A stretch of 28,141 nucleotides of DNA from a virus. Below the pieces are notes generated by a model. The model made no database searches and was not told where the DNA came from. It worked only from the letters and a program-made list of their open reading frames with translations. The DNA is taken from IMG/VR virus record IMGVR_UViG_3300007538_000128, positions 1 through 28,141 of that record, one strand, 5' to 3'. Position numbers and translations under genes: made by a program. This document shows, in pieces, positions 1 to 7,165 of this stretch. Every line of letters begins with the position of its first letter. Positions within the stretch are counted from its first letter, which is position 1.

Positions 1-48
1 ATCAACTACCAGTTCCGGACTGGTTCTTGAAACACGCCATCGGCTTTG

Positions 49-121
49 TGGGCTGGGTGGGGATTGAACCCACGACCGACGGATTATGAGTCCGCTGCTC
101 TAACCACTGAGCTACCAGCCC
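49..121 (-). tRNA. tRNA-Met(CAU)
   Basis: The minus strand folds into a full cloverleaf of 73 nt. The acceptor arm is GGGCTGG/CCAGCCC with discriminator A, the D arm contains TAGCTCAGTGGTTAGAGC, and the T arm contains GGTTCAATCC. The anticodon stem GCGGA/TCCGT closes a seven-base loop CTCATAA, giving anticodon CAU. CCA is not encoded: the next bases are CAAA. CAU could be elongator Met, or Ile2 after lysidine modification. It lacks obvious initiator features, so elongator Met is preferred. It is one base from the next tRNA gene. Confidence 0.93.
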
Positions 122-122
122 T

Positions 123-197
123 TGGTGGGCGCTGAGGGTCTCGAACCCCCGACCTACTCGGTGTAAACGAGTTGCTCTACCGCTGAGCTAAGCGCCC
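123..197 (-). tRNA. tRNA-Val(UAC)
   Basis: The minus strand gives a cloverleaf with acceptor GGGCGCT/AGCGCCC, discriminator A and an encoded CCA tail. The anticodon arm ACTCG-TTTACAC-CGAGT gives anticodon UAC, which reads GUA. The T arm holds GGTTCGAGACC. It is transcribed ahead of tRNA-Met in the same direction, so the two probably share a transcript. Confidence 0.94.
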
Positions 198-208
198 GCC
201 ACTTGAAA

Positions 209-448
209 CTAGTTCTGCTCGTCGGTGGTCTTCAGCTCGGCAAGCTCGCGCTGGTAGAGGTCGTCGAACTCGTCTTTGTAGGTCTTCTGGAGGATGATTG
301 AAGCGCGACGGCGGGCTTCCTGACGCTGGCGATTGGCAACCTTTGCCTTCTCCTCGCGCTCCTTTACTTCCTGCTTGGAAAGCTTCTTCTTGCTGCGTCC
401 ACGGCTAATGATTCCAGCCGCTTTCATTTGCTCATACTTGCTAGTCAT
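209..448 (-). CDS. small highly charged helical protein, unknown
   Basis: A 79-residue protein beginning MTSKYEQMKAAG. An open frame extends further upstream, but this start is chosen because AAAGGA lies 8 bases before the ATG and the upstream extension has no coding character. Residues 17-60 are rich in Lys, Arg, Glu and Gln (SRGRSKKKLSKQEVKEREEK and onward) and are expected to be a long, partly basic helix or coiled coil. The C-terminus is acidic. No catalytic motif is visible. It lies 11 bases upstream of tRNA-Val in the same direction, so it may be cotranscribed with the tRNAs. A palindrome at 523-536 lies in its promoter region. Function unknown; nucleic-acid binding is only a guess from charge. 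Confidence 0.75.
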   Translation of the reverse strand: MTSKYEQMKAAGIISRGRSKKKLSKQEVKEREEKAKVANRQRQEARRRASIILQKTYKDEFDDLYQRELAELKTTDEQN

Positions 449-522
449 GGTTAGTCCTTTCGGTAGGTGTTTATCTAGCGATAGACAACCTAGCCAGTGG
501 CTACGAGGATTGCAACTTTTTC

Positions 523-536
523 GGATAAATTTATTT
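523..536. promoter_or_regulatory. palindromic AT-rich operator candidate, site 1
   Basis: The sequence GGATAAATTTATTT contains the perfect palindrome ATAAATTTAT. It lies in the divergent gap between the gene ending at 209 and the gene starting at 652. Related 14-mers occur at 634-647 and 2043-2056, and a fourth falls inside a gene at 1491-1504. The consensus GGATAAATYTATCC suggests a dimeric repressor site. No binding protein is identified. Confidence 0.4.
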
Positions 537-633
537 CGGTGGGTATCCCTGTATTTATAGGCATTAAATGGCGGGTGACCGGTGTCACCCCAGAATCTAT
601 GCACAGGACGAGCTTGCAAGAACGCCATGAACC

Positions 634-647
634 AGATAAATTTAAAC
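634..647. promoter_or_regulatory. palindromic AT-rich operator candidate, site 2
   Basis: The sequence AGATAAATTTAAAC ends five bases before the ATG at 652. It would overlap the likely -10 and transcription start of the nuclease-like operon, a position suited to repression. Only the core ATAAATTTA matches the other copies well. Confidence 0.4.
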
Positions 648-651
648 AGGT

Positions 652-1113
652 ATGAGCAAGCACTACGATATTCCGGGCCGGGTAATTGACTTCCCGACTG
701 ATTTGGCCTATGGCGAAAAGGGGGAGGAACTGGTCCGCCAGTTCATCTCGAGCCTGTCCGAAACAGATTTCGAAGTCAAAAGTGACCGCTACCGCAATGG
801 TCGAATGGTGATTGAGACTGACCAAAATCCAAAGGCGGCAAAAGATTCCAATGGAACGCCGCTGTGGTTTAAAAGCGGCATCAATGTTACGACAGCCAAA
901 TGGTGGGTATACATCTACTCTCCGGAAGGAGCATTTGTCGTAATTGATGTACAACGCCTCAAGCGCTATTTGCGAGCCAACTCGCATCTCTATAACGAGA
1001 GTACGAAGATTTCGCTCGGCGGCGCAGATAATCCAGCACGAGGATTTCTACTAATGCCGGAAAACGTAATGGACATGCTCTACAACAAGGAATACGACGA
1101 AAAGGGGAAATAA
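652..1113 (+). CDS. probable PD-(D/E)XK nuclease-like phage protein
   Basis: A 153-residue protein, first of three overlapping genes. The N-terminal third looks like the PD-(D/E)XK nuclease core used by many phage proteins: a helix with GEKGEELVRQFI (about residues 22-33), then DFEVKSDRYRNGRMVIE (about residues 39-55), which fits the EVK...D...E arrangement of metal-binding acids plus Lys. A hydrophobic strand WWVYIYS and FVVIDV follow. This supports DNA or Holliday-junction cleavage in a phage setting, but catalysis is inferred from motif shape only. The ribosome-binding site is weak (CAGG directly before ATG) and a palindromic site lies just upstream. Its stop overlaps the next start (TAATG). 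Confidence 0.8.
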   Translation: MSKHYDIPGRVIDFPTDLAYGEKGEELVRQFISSLSETDFEVKSDRYRNGRMVIETDQNPKAAKDSNGTPLWFKSGINVTTAKWWVYIYSPEGAFVVIDVQRLKRYLRANSHLYNESTKISLGGADNPARGFLLMPENVMDMLYNKEYDEKGK

Positions 1114-1364
1114 TGACAAACGATGAAGCACTACGTAAGTACCTAGGAATCGGAATCGAAGACCTAGACCCACAAAAAGTAACCCAATGTTTAGTTGACT
1201 CTTTTGTCTACCACGAAGGTATGGCAGACCTGTCTCTCAACACCATCAATAACAAGTCGCTCAACGACACGAACACCACGATTCTCTGGGATTCATTTGA
1301 GACCAATAATTCGCTGGCTTATGCAATGCGCGACATCCTATTAAAAGGGTCAGAGAAGGAATAA
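1113..1364 (+). CDS. small acidic protein, unknown
   Basis: An 83-residue protein whose ATG overlaps the preceding stop (TAATG), so translation is probably coupled. It begins MTNDEALRKYLGIGIEDLDP and is acidic and Asn-rich (NTINNKSLNDTNTT). It has no Cys pairs, membrane segment or recognisable catalytic motif. Its place in the operon with the nuclease-like gene is the only functional hint. Confidence 0.75.
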   Translation: MTNDEALRKYLGIGIEDLDPQKVTQCLVDSFVYHEGMADLSLNTINNKSLNDTNTTILWDSFETNNSLAYAMRDILLKGSEKE

Positions 1365-1591
1365 TGGCTTTCTCGCCAAATCCGCTCAAAGCAAAGAACG
1401 TCAATGTAACGATACGAAACGTTCTCGGATGGTTCCAAGATGGCGAACGGTGCGTGATGCACAAAAACGTCGTACCAATCCCGGTGAATCAAATAAATCT
1501 ATCCGAGGGTGACCTCGACGATTTAATTTTGCGGGGTGGGGGAAAGTATCCGCTCAATGGCGGCAATGACGTCATGCACGACAAACAGTAA
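1364..1591 (+). CDS. small protein, unknown, third gene of operon
   Basis: A 75-residue protein beginning MAFSPNPLKAKNVNVTIR. The ATG overlaps the upstream stop (TAATGG), continuing the coupled operon. The central part (VLGWFQDGERCVMHKNVVPIP) suggests a compact beta-rich fold. The last 69 bases overlap the convergent gene ending at 1523, so both cannot be freely conserved there. A palindrome-like sequence (1491-1504) lies inside the coding region and encodes QINLS. Confidence 0.65.
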   Translation: MAFSPNPLKAKNVNVTIRNVLGWFQDGERCVMHKNVVPIPVNQINLSEGDLDDLILRGGGKYPLNGGNDVMHDKQ

Positions 1592-2023
1592 GTCCTCGAA
1601 GAACAATTCCGGACTGCCGGATTTCCCGGCGCGGCTTGAATAAAAACTCTCGTAGGGCAAAGGTGGATAATCCCCTGAGTGGTGAGCACAGGCAGTGAAA
1701 TACCAACCACGACCGTCTTTACGCAATCGCCCAGGGGAACCACACTTTTCACAAATGAACATAGAGGCAACCGAAAAACGAAGAGCGACTTGGTCTAGTT
1801 CAACTTGCTTGTTTTCATCTGAAGCAGAGGGATACACACGAAGAGCACCAAACTTCTCCTTCACTTGATACAGGCGATAGTATTCGTCAATAGAACGCAG
1901 ACGAGCATCAAGAGCAAGCAGCAATCCATACCATCCATCGTTCACCGAGAAGATGGGTGGAAAAGGGTCGATGAAGCGAGACCTCATCACTACCAGTTCG
2001 GGAGATTCAGTAAAGCGACTCAT
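1523..2023 (-). CDS. conserved phage zinc-ribbon protein, unknown role
   Basis: A 166-residue protein. It resembles a hypothetical family often seen in phages, recognised by DGWYGLLLALDARL, then YYRLYQVKEKFGALRVY (about residues 48-64), then a treble of metal ligands CEKCGSPG...GWYFTACAHH (about residues 91-114), probably a zinc ribbon. The C-terminal tail is acidic and hydrophobic. The ATG at 2023 follows a stretch with a perfect-looking palindrome at 2043-2056, which could control it. It converges on and overlaps the operon at 652-1591. The molecular function of the family is not known to me. Confidence 0.8.
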   Translation of the reverse strand: MSRFTESPELVVMRSRFIDPFPPIFSVNDGWYGLLLALDARLRSIDEYYRLYQVKEKFGALRVYPSASDENKQVELDQVALRFSVASMFICEKCGSPGRLRKDGRGWYFTACAHHSGDYPPLPYESFYSSRAGKSGSPELFFEDLLFVVHDVIAAIERILSPTPQN

Positions 2024-2042
2024 CCAAGTAGCATAGCAAATC

Positions 2043-2056
2043 GGATAAATCTATCC
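2043..2056. promoter_or_regulatory. palindromic AT-rich operator candidate, site 3
   Basis: GGATAAATCTATCC is the best copy of the palindrome: its arms GGATA/TATCC are perfect, with only one pair mismatched in the centre. It lies 20 bases upstream of the minus-strand start at 2023, where it would overlap the promoter. Confidence 0.45.
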
Positions 2057-2318
2057 AGGAGATGATGGGGCAAAAAATCTGTACGCTGCCCCCCGCCCCC
2101 ACAGCCGCCCGCCGAAAAGTTTGGGGGTCGGGGCTTACGAGACCAGACCAGGCACACGCTTACTGAATGGAATCATTGTTGAGGTATTGGAGATGCCATC
2201 TTGGTTGACGTCCTACTGCAGTCAGAGTAGAGCCAGTAATGCTATTTCTACCCTGCATTGCAGACAGTCTCAATACTGCCTTGCATCAAACGACAAAGAT
2301 TATTCAAGGATTATTCGA
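2057..2318. other. non-coding gap, GC-rich then AT-rich
   Basis: No convincing gene. A hairpin GGGGCA/TGCCCC spans 2067-2092, followed by a C-rich run. The stretch GGTCGGGGCTTACGAGACC near 2127-2145 weakly resembles the first half of the repeat found in the right part of the window. Downstream of the gene ending at 2319 there is a short direct repeat (GAATAATCCTTGAATAATC on the minus strand) but no clear intrinsic terminator. Confidence 0.4.
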
Positions 2319-2957
2319 CTAGTCCCAATGTTGTATAAAGAATCCAGAGTCGTAGAGACCTGTACTTATAGTCTCGTAGTACGTTTCTTTGTCGAAGATT
2401 TCGTCGTCTCGTTCAGGCTCAATCGTTGTAATCACACGATGAAACATGTTCGGATACATGCCGTTTTGGTCGCGCACCATTGAAGAGCCAGGATGGTATC
2501 GCTCGTCTTCCCACACAACGGTTCGTGGTACGTCGTATCGATAGGGCTTGACCACAAAGGTAACGTATCCGTCTTCGACATGAGCCACAGTAAGGCATTC
2601 CCTAACGCCACTATCTGGGTTAAGGAATGCGGTCTTCAACTCCACGTCCTTCGTCTTCTCAGGGTCTTCACTGAAGTATCCCTCAGAGATAAGCGAGACA
2701 GCATCGATGCCCCAAGCCTTACGGGTGATTGCGAGAGCATCCGTAACAGCACTGAACCTATCTCTTTGGTTGAGCTTCTGTATGTCGTTCCTTAGCTGGA
2801 GCATTATCCTTAGCCTGTTTGCACGCCAGAGGAACAGGTTCATCGACAGGTCCTCGCCTATGCCGAACTCTTTGACGCTGTCGTTCTTGGCTTCGACGCC
2901 TGACATCAAGGCGAGACCTATCTTGTCAAGACGATTATCGAAGTCACTTAGCTTCAT
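2319..2957 (-). CDS. conserved hypothetical protein
   Basis: A 212-residue protein beginning MKLSDFDNRLDKIGLALMSG. A second ATG five codons upstream (2972) is equally open and neither has a strong ribosome-binding site. The N-terminal half is helical (LFLWRANRLRIMLQLRNDIQKLNQRDRFSAVTDALAITRKAWGI). The C-terminal half is beta-rich and acidic (VAHVEDGYVTFVVKPYRY; TTIEPERDDEIFDKETYYETI). No active-site motif is visible. It diverges from the Lys/Ala-rich gene at 3022, and the two share a 64-base promoter gap. Confidence 0.75.
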   Translation of the reverse strand: MKLSDFDNRLDKIGLALMSGVEAKNDSVKEFGIGEDLSMNLFLWRANRLRIMLQLRNDIQKLNQRDRFSAVTDALAITRKAWGIDAVSLISEGYFSEDPEKTKDVELKTAFLNPDSGVRECLTVAHVEDGYVTFVVKPYRYDVPRTVVWEDERYHPGSSMVRDQNGMYPNMFHRVITTIEPERDDEIFDKETYYETISTGLYDSGFFIQHWD

Positions 2958-3021
2958 GACTAAACATACCAAACAAACCAGTTCCGCCAGAACTGCTTAC
3001 GGGTGTACTAGCGTTGTCTAC

Positions 3022-3276
3022 ATGACATCAAAGAAACCAGCCAAGAAGACAAACAAGAAGGCAGCGCCGAAGAAGAAGGCGCCAGCCAAGAAGCCAGCTG
3101 CAAAGAAGAAGGCTGCTCCAAAGAGCAAGCCAACATTTGCAAAAGCTGATGACTTGGTAGCCGCTGTTGCGCCAGTTGCTGCTCCTGAAGCACCAAAGAC
3201 TGGCACAGTCATCTATGCAGGCGACGTAAAGAATCCATCTCTCAAGGAGAGATTCTTCGCCTGGTTTAGAAACTAA
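3022..3276 (+). CDS. Lys/Ala/Pro-rich histone-H1-like DNA-binding protein (probable)
   Basis: An 84-residue protein. Residues 3-37 are built almost wholly of Lys, Ala and Pro in KKP/AAPKKKAPAKK-type steps, like the tails of histone H1-like and mycobacterial Hup-type proteins. A short Ala/Val/Pro linker follows, and the tail ends SLKERFFAWFRN, which could anchor it to a partner or to the membrane. It probably binds DNA or RNA non-specifically. A longer in-frame extension exists upstream but overlaps the divergent gene and shows no coding signal. The start follows a TACTAG -10-like box by about 10 nt, with no Shine-Dalgarno. Confidence 0.75.
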   Translation: MTSKKPAKKTNKKAAPKKKAPAKKPAAKKKAAPKSKPTFAKADDLVAAVAPVAAPEAPKTGTVIYAGDVKNPSLKERFFAWFRN

Positions 3277-3284
3277 GCGTCTTC

Positions 3285-3626
3285 TTAGTCGTCTTCAATC
3301 GCATGCTTTAGCTTGTCCCTGGCGGCAAGCAAGTAAATTGCGTTCTCACCAACTGGCGTGATACGCCAGGCACCTTCGTATACCTCTTGAGCGAATCCAC
3401 GTTTCGTAAGAGTCTTGAGAATGCGACCAGCCTCAACTGGTCCCTTGAAGAACGCAGGAAACATCTTGCGTGTCTGTAGAGCCGTTACGGGCTTACCTCG
3501 CATCATCTTTAAGTAGCAAAGCACAGAGCGTGTTGATGACGCCCCACGCTTCATGAAGGAGATGCTTGAGTACTCCTTCCATTTAGAAGGGTCCTTGATT
3601 ACGTACACTCGCTTGGTTGCTGGCAT
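3285..3626 (-). CDS. winged-helix DNA-binding protein (probable)
   Basis: A 113-residue basic protein. Residues about 32-98 read as a winged helix: RSVLCYLKMMRGKPVTALQTRKMF (helices 1-2), GPVEAGRILKTLTKRGFAQEV (recognition helix and wing entry), then YEGAWRITPVGENAIYLL (wing and last helix). That layout is common in phage regulators and replication accessory proteins. It is 8 bases from, and convergent with, the histone-like gene, and diverges from the gene at 3681. The ATG at 3626 has no good ribosome-binding site. DNA target unknown. Confidence 0.75.
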   Translation of the reverse strand: MPATKRVYVIKDPSKWKEYSSISFMKRGASSTRSVLCYLKMMRGKPVTALQTRKMFPAFFKGPVEAGRILKTLTKRGFAQEVYEGAWRITPVGENAIYLLAARDKLKHAIEDD

Positions 3627-3668
3627 GTGTATGAAGCGTACCTTCGATATACACGTTTTCCACAGGTG

Positions 3669-3680
3669 TAGAATAGTCCT
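3669..3680 (+). promoter_or_regulatory. -10 box of a leaderless promoter
   Basis: TAGAAT at 3669-3674 is separated from the ATG at 3681 by exactly six bases, so transcription would start at or next to the start codon. The -35 is poor. The same -10 to ATG spacing recurs throughout the right part of the window. Confidence 0.5.
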
Positions 3681-3998
3681 ATGTCTGATGCCTTTTACTC
3701 AAAAGACACTTTATTTGGAGACATTCCAATACTTCGAGCAGACAGAGAACCATGCCTAGTCTGTGGACACCCTACGGGTGATTGTGCACCATCTGACCAC
3801 AATCCACAGGATATTCACATAGCACTTCGCAATAGTAATCATGATTCGCGACGTCAAGAAAAACTTATCTACGTTGACGAAACAATTTATGGAGAAAAGC
3901 AGATAACGCCATTTGCGACTGCTAAAGTCGTTCTTGCGAGAGCAGGAACGTATGTCACAGTTGACAAAGCAAGGGAACTTGGAATAAAAGTCAACTAG
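3681..3998 (+). CDS. conserved phage protein with N-terminal Cys motif
   Basis: A 105-residue protein beginning MSDAFYSKDTLFGDIPI. Its signature is CLVCGHPTGDC at residues 25-35, a CxxC-x7-C arrangement seen in a small phage protein family and likely to bind zinc. The C-terminal half (ITPFATAKVVLARAGTYVTVDKARELGIKV) looks like a compact domain resembling end segments of phage head or tail accessory proteins, but I cannot assign a role. There is no Shine-Dalgarno; the -10 box six bases upstream suggests a leaderless mRNA. It lies 66 bases upstream of the ribonucleotide reductase. Confidence 0.8.
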   Translation: MSDAFYSKDTLFGDIPILRADREPCLVCGHPTGDCAPSDHNPQDIHIALRNSNHDSRRQEKLIYVDETIYGEKQITPFATAKVVLARAGTYVTVDKARELGIKVN

Positions 3999-4064
3999 AC
4001 GCATCACTTTTGTGACTCGTGTAAAATTGAGTTTCCCATAAATCCCTACAGAAAGAAAAATGAC

Positions 4065-5990
4065 ATGTCGTTGCTGTCCCCCGAATTCATCGATTCATAC
4101 AAGAACAAGACCTCACCTTGGGGTTTCGGAGGACTTGGAGAAGTCGTATACCTGCGTACATACAGTCGCCCAATAGAAGAGCTAGGTCGTAATGAGTCTT
4201 GGACAGAAACCATCACACGGGCTATTAACGGTGCTGTCGAAATTGGTACACCGTTTACGCAGAAGGAAGCCGAAGCGCTATTCGACCACATGTTCAATCT
4301 GCGCTGCTCACTCTCCGGCCGAGCACTTTGGCAACTTGGAACGCCACTGGTCAAGAAGTTCAATGCGACGTCACTGAACAATTGCTACTTCACAAACATC
4401 GAATCAATCGAAGACTTCGAACTGCTGTTCGAATACCTCATGCTTGGTGGTGGAGTTGGCTTCTCTGTAGAGCGCTCAAAGATTCACGAACTACCAAAGG
4501 TCAAGGCAGGAGTTTCGATTACTCACGAACGCTCCAACGATGCAGACATCATCGTGCCAGACTCGCGTCAAGGTTGGAAGCGTCTGCTTCATGCAGTGTT
4601 GAAGTCATATTTCGACACGGGTAAGTCTTTCTCATACTCAACGATTCTCATCCGTGAATTCGGTGCACCACTCAAGACATTCGGTGGCACAGCATCCGGT
4701 CCAGGTGCACTCATCGATGGAGTCGCAGATATCTGCAAGGTCATGCAGAATCGCGAAGGGAAGAAGCTCCGTTCAATCGACGTACTCGACATCTGCAACA
4801 TCATCGGTCGTATCGTCGTATCTGGCTCATCACGCCGTTCAGCGCAGATTGCAATTGGTGACCCAGATGACGTTCTTTTCATTCGTGCCAAGAATTGGTC
4901 TACGGGTACCATCCCAGCATGGCGTGCCAACTCCAACAACAGCATCTATGCCGATGCCTATGAGGAAATCATGCCAGAGCTTTGGAAGGGCTACGACGGC
5001 TCAGGCGAACCGTATGGTCTCGTCAACCGCAAGCTGGCTCGTTCTTATGGTCGTCTTGGAGAGCGTGCAGTTGACAACTCCATCGAAGGCTTCAACCCCT
5101 GTGCAGAAATCGGCCTCGCAGACGGAGAATCATGCAACCTGTCGACCATCTTCCTGCCAAACGTAGAGTCGCTTGCTCAACTGAAGGAAATCTCAACGCT
5201 GCTCTATAAGGTCCAGAAGCAAATCACACGCCTCGAATACCCGTATGCCAAGACGACAGAAATCGTGCGCAAGAACGCCCGACTCGGTCAAAGCATCACG
5301 GGTGTCCTCCAGGTCTCCGAAGAGAAGGTTGCCTGGCTGGATGAGGCGTACAAGCACCTCAAGGCCTACGACGAGACATACTCGCAGGAGCGCGGTTGGC
5401 CAGCATCGGTTCGTCTAACGACCGTACAGCCCTCAGGAACGCTCTCACTGCTTCCTGGCGTGACCCCTGGCATTCACCCTGGGTATGCCCGCTTCTACAT
5501 CCGACGGGTGCGTTTCGGTGCATCCGACCCACTTGTAGATGCATGCCGCAAGCGTGGCTACAAGGTCCAGTGGGACATCGGTATTGACGGCCGCGAAGAC
5601 CACACTCGCTACGTGGTGGACTTCCCATGCACATCCCCGGATGATGCAGTTCTGGCAGCAAACATGACTGCTGTAGACCAGCTTGAGTGGGTCAAGAAGA
5701 TGCAGACCGTATGGGCTGACAACGCCGTATCGGTTACCGTCTACTACCGCAAGGAAGAACTCCCAGCAATCCAGGAGTGGCTCTCAAAGAACTACGACAA
5801 GGGCGTCAAGTCCGTGTCCTTCCTGCTCCACAGCGACCACAACTTCCCACTTCCTCCATACGAGGAAATCACTGAAGACCAGTACGAGAAGCTTCTCAGC
5901 AAGGTTGACTTCACTGTGCCGCTCCAGGCCTTTACGGGTGAAATGCTCGACCTCGATAACTGCGCTACTGGCGCCTGTCCTGTACGCTGA
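4065..5990 (+). CDS. nrdJ: adenosylcobalamin-dependent ribonucleoside-triphosphate reductase (class II)
   Basis: A 641-residue monomeric class II ribonucleotide reductase. It reduces ribonucleotides to deoxyribonucleotides with adenosylcobalamin as radical source, supplying phage DNA precursors in the host cytoplasm. Visible catalytic residues are Cys107 (NNCYF), the thiyl-radical Cys346 with Glu348 (NPCAEIG), Cys357 (ESCNLS, eleven residues later, the spacing of the Lactobacillus leichmannii enzyme), and the C-terminal shuttle pair Cys633/Cys638 (NCATGACPVR). It is about 100 residues shorter than the L. leichmannii enzyme but retains all these residues, so it is probably active. AGAAAGAAA before ATG is the ribosome-binding site. 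The thioredoxin gene follows after five bases. Confidence 0.97.
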   Translation: MSLLSPEFIDSYKNKTSPWGFGGLGEVVYLRTYSRPIEELGRNESWTETITRAINGAVEIGTPFTQKEAEALFDHMFNLRCSLSGRALWQLGTPLVKKFNATSLNNCYFTNIESIEDFELLFEYLMLGGGVGFSVERSKIHELPKVKAGVSITHERSNDADIIVPDSRQGWKRLLHAVLKSYFDTGKSFSYSTILIREFGAPLKTFGGTASGPGALIDGVADICKVMQNREGKKLRSIDVLDICNIIGRIVVSGSSRRSAQIAIGDPDDVLFIRAKNWSTGTIPAWRANSNNSIYADAYEEIMPELWKGYDGSGEPYGLVNRKLARSYGRLGERAVDNSIEGFNPCAEIGLADGESCNLSTIFLPNVESLAQLKEISTLLYKVQKQITRLEYPYAKTTEIVRKNARLGQSITGVLQVSEEKVAWLDEAYKHLKAYDETYSQERGWPASVRLTTVQPSGTLSLLPGVTPGIHPGYARFYIRRVRFGASDPLVDACRKRGYKVQWDIGIDGREDHTRYVVDFPCTSPDDAVLAANMTAVDQLEWVKKMQTVWADNAVSVTVYYRKEELPAIQEWLSKNYDKGVKSVSFLLHSDHNFPLPPYEEITEDQYEKLLSKVDFTVPLQAFTGEMLDLDNCATGACPVR

Positions 5991-5995
5991 CAGTC

Positions 5996-6313
5996 ATGGT
6001 TGAGGACGTCACATCAGATACATTCCCAGCATTCATCGATAGCGAGAAGCCGGTAGTAGTCGACTTCTGGGCCCCTTGGTGTGGACCGTGCAAGGCGATG
6101 AAGCCCGAGTACGAGGCATTCGCAAAAGCACACGGGGAGCACTTCAAAGTTGGCAAGGTCAACATCGACGAGTACCCAGAGATTGCCCAGGTGTACAGTC
6201 TCTACAGTGTTCCAACCATCGTGTTGTTCGAGAATGGCGATGCTGTGAAAACCATGGTCGGCGCACGCAATGCCGCTCAGCTGGAAAAGGATTTGTCTAA
6301 CTGGATTAAGTGA
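5996..6313 (+). CDS. thioredoxin
   Basis: A 105-residue, full-length thioredoxin fold. It carries the redox site WCGPC (Cys29, Cys32) after VVVDFWAP, the cis-proline at SVPT (Pro73), and the terminal helix AAQLEKDLSNWI. It would reduce disulfides in the cytoplasm. Its position five bases after nrdJ suggests that it recycles the C-terminal Cys633/Cys638 pair of that reductase. It overlaps the following small membrane-protein gene (TGATGA), indicating one operon. Confidence 0.96.
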   Translation: MVEDVTSDTFPAFIDSEKPVVVDFWAPWCGPCKAMKPEYEAFAKAHGEHFKVGKVNIDEYPEIAQVYSLYSVPTIVLFENGDAVKTMVGARNAAQLEKDLSNWIK

Positions 6314-6420
6314 TGAAACTCTACATGTATGTATCGGGAATAATCATCGGTCTAGCACACGGAATCTTTATTGGGCTATGGGTTGCCCGACGCCCTAAAA
6401 GTCAGCGTGTGACTGAATAA
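6313..6420 (+). CDS. very small single-pass membrane protein
   Basis: A 35-residue ORF whose ATG overlaps the thioredoxin stop (TGATGA), a strong sign of coupled translation. Residues about 4-25 (YMYVSGIIIGLAHGIFIGLWVA) form one hydrophobic segment with Gly spacing, followed by a basic tail RRPKSQR that should remain in the cytoplasm. Its last 26 bases overlap the convergent ParB-like gene. Role unknown. Confidence 0.6.
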   Translation: MKLYMYVSGIIIGLAHGIFIGLWVARRPKSQRVTE

Positions 6421-7165
6421 AGTTCATCAGTCGCTCAGCGGTCGTATCACCTTCATATACGGGTGAGCTACGCAGAAAACGAATGAATGAGTACCAATCG
6501 CGCTGCTGGTCCGCATCATCAAACACAAGCGTGTACTGAACGACTGCCTTACCGGCAGTGGACGTTCCCGCTGCACCACTGCCACGGGTAACCGCGTCAA
6601 CTTCATCAACGCCGTCTTTTGCTGTCAGTTTGGTTTCACCAGCGTCGGTCTTCGATACGTCTATCTTCTCGAGGTCTACGCTGCCAACAAATGGAGGCGG
6701 AACATAGCCATCATCTAGTTCGTCGTTCTCGTTTGGTTCATTCCGCTCAACCCACTCATCCATGGCTGCCATCTCGAACTCGTCCCACTTCAGGTCGTCC
6801 AACAGCGAGGAGTAATCCGTAGATATCTGGGAGATGAGGTCAATTATCTGCGACTGCTCTGAGTGTCCAAGCTCCATTGTGCGGTTATCTGCGAGGGCGA
6901 ATGCCACGGCTCTTTTGTCATCCGCATCAAGAACGACTGCTGCAATCTCGTCCCACCCAAGCTTCCTGGCTGCCTCCACCTGGTGATTGCCTGCGATAAC
7001 AGTGAATGTGTCGTCTCCGTTGTCTTTAACAACGATTGGCTTCACCTGTCCGAATTCTGCGTACGACGCAGCAATGGCGTCTATGTCGCCCCTACGCGGG
7101 TTATTCTCTAGTGGCAGGAGCTTTTCAATTGGCTTAGCCAGCTTCTTAATCGACTCGTGAATCAC
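6395..7165 (-). CDS. ParB-like N-terminal (ParB/Srx) domain protein
   Basis: A 256-residue protein. The first 100 residues are a ParB/Srx-type domain: LLPLENNPRRGDIDAIAASYAEFGQVKPIVV (box I), then VIAGNHQVEAARKLGWDEIAAVVLD, where GNHQ replaces the classical GEHR, then ALADNRTMEL. Phage versions often occur as CTPase- or nuclease-like single-domain proteins rather than in chromosome segregation. Residues 135-200 are acidic and low complexity, and the C-terminal part (QYTLVFDDADQQRDWYSFIRFLRS) is a separate small domain. It overlaps the upstream HTH gene by four bases. A PP-loop enzyme of the type often associated with ParB-domain proteins is encoded at 13023-14150. Confidence 0.88.
   Translation of the reverse strand: MIHESIKKLAKPIEKLLPLENNPRRGDIDAIAASYAEFGQVKPIVVKDNGDDTFTVIAGNHQVEAARKLGWDEIAAVVLDADDKRAVAFALADNRTMELGHSEQSQIIDLISQISTDYSSLLDDLKWDEFEMAAMDEWVERNEPNENDELDDGYVPPPFVGSVDLEKIDVSKTDAGETKLTAKDGVDEVDAVTRGSGAAGTSTAGKAVVQYTLVFDDADQQRDWYSFIRFLRSSPVYEGDTTAERLMNFIQSHADF

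Noticed and set aside
49-197. Integration att site in the tRNA genes
   Set aside because: No integrase gene is in the window and the tRNAs are complete functional copies; nothing shows that they are attachment sites.
2121-2483. Plus-strand ORF of 120 codons
   Set aside because: It runs into the better supported minus-strand gene 2319-2957, has no ribosome site and an unconvincing composition.
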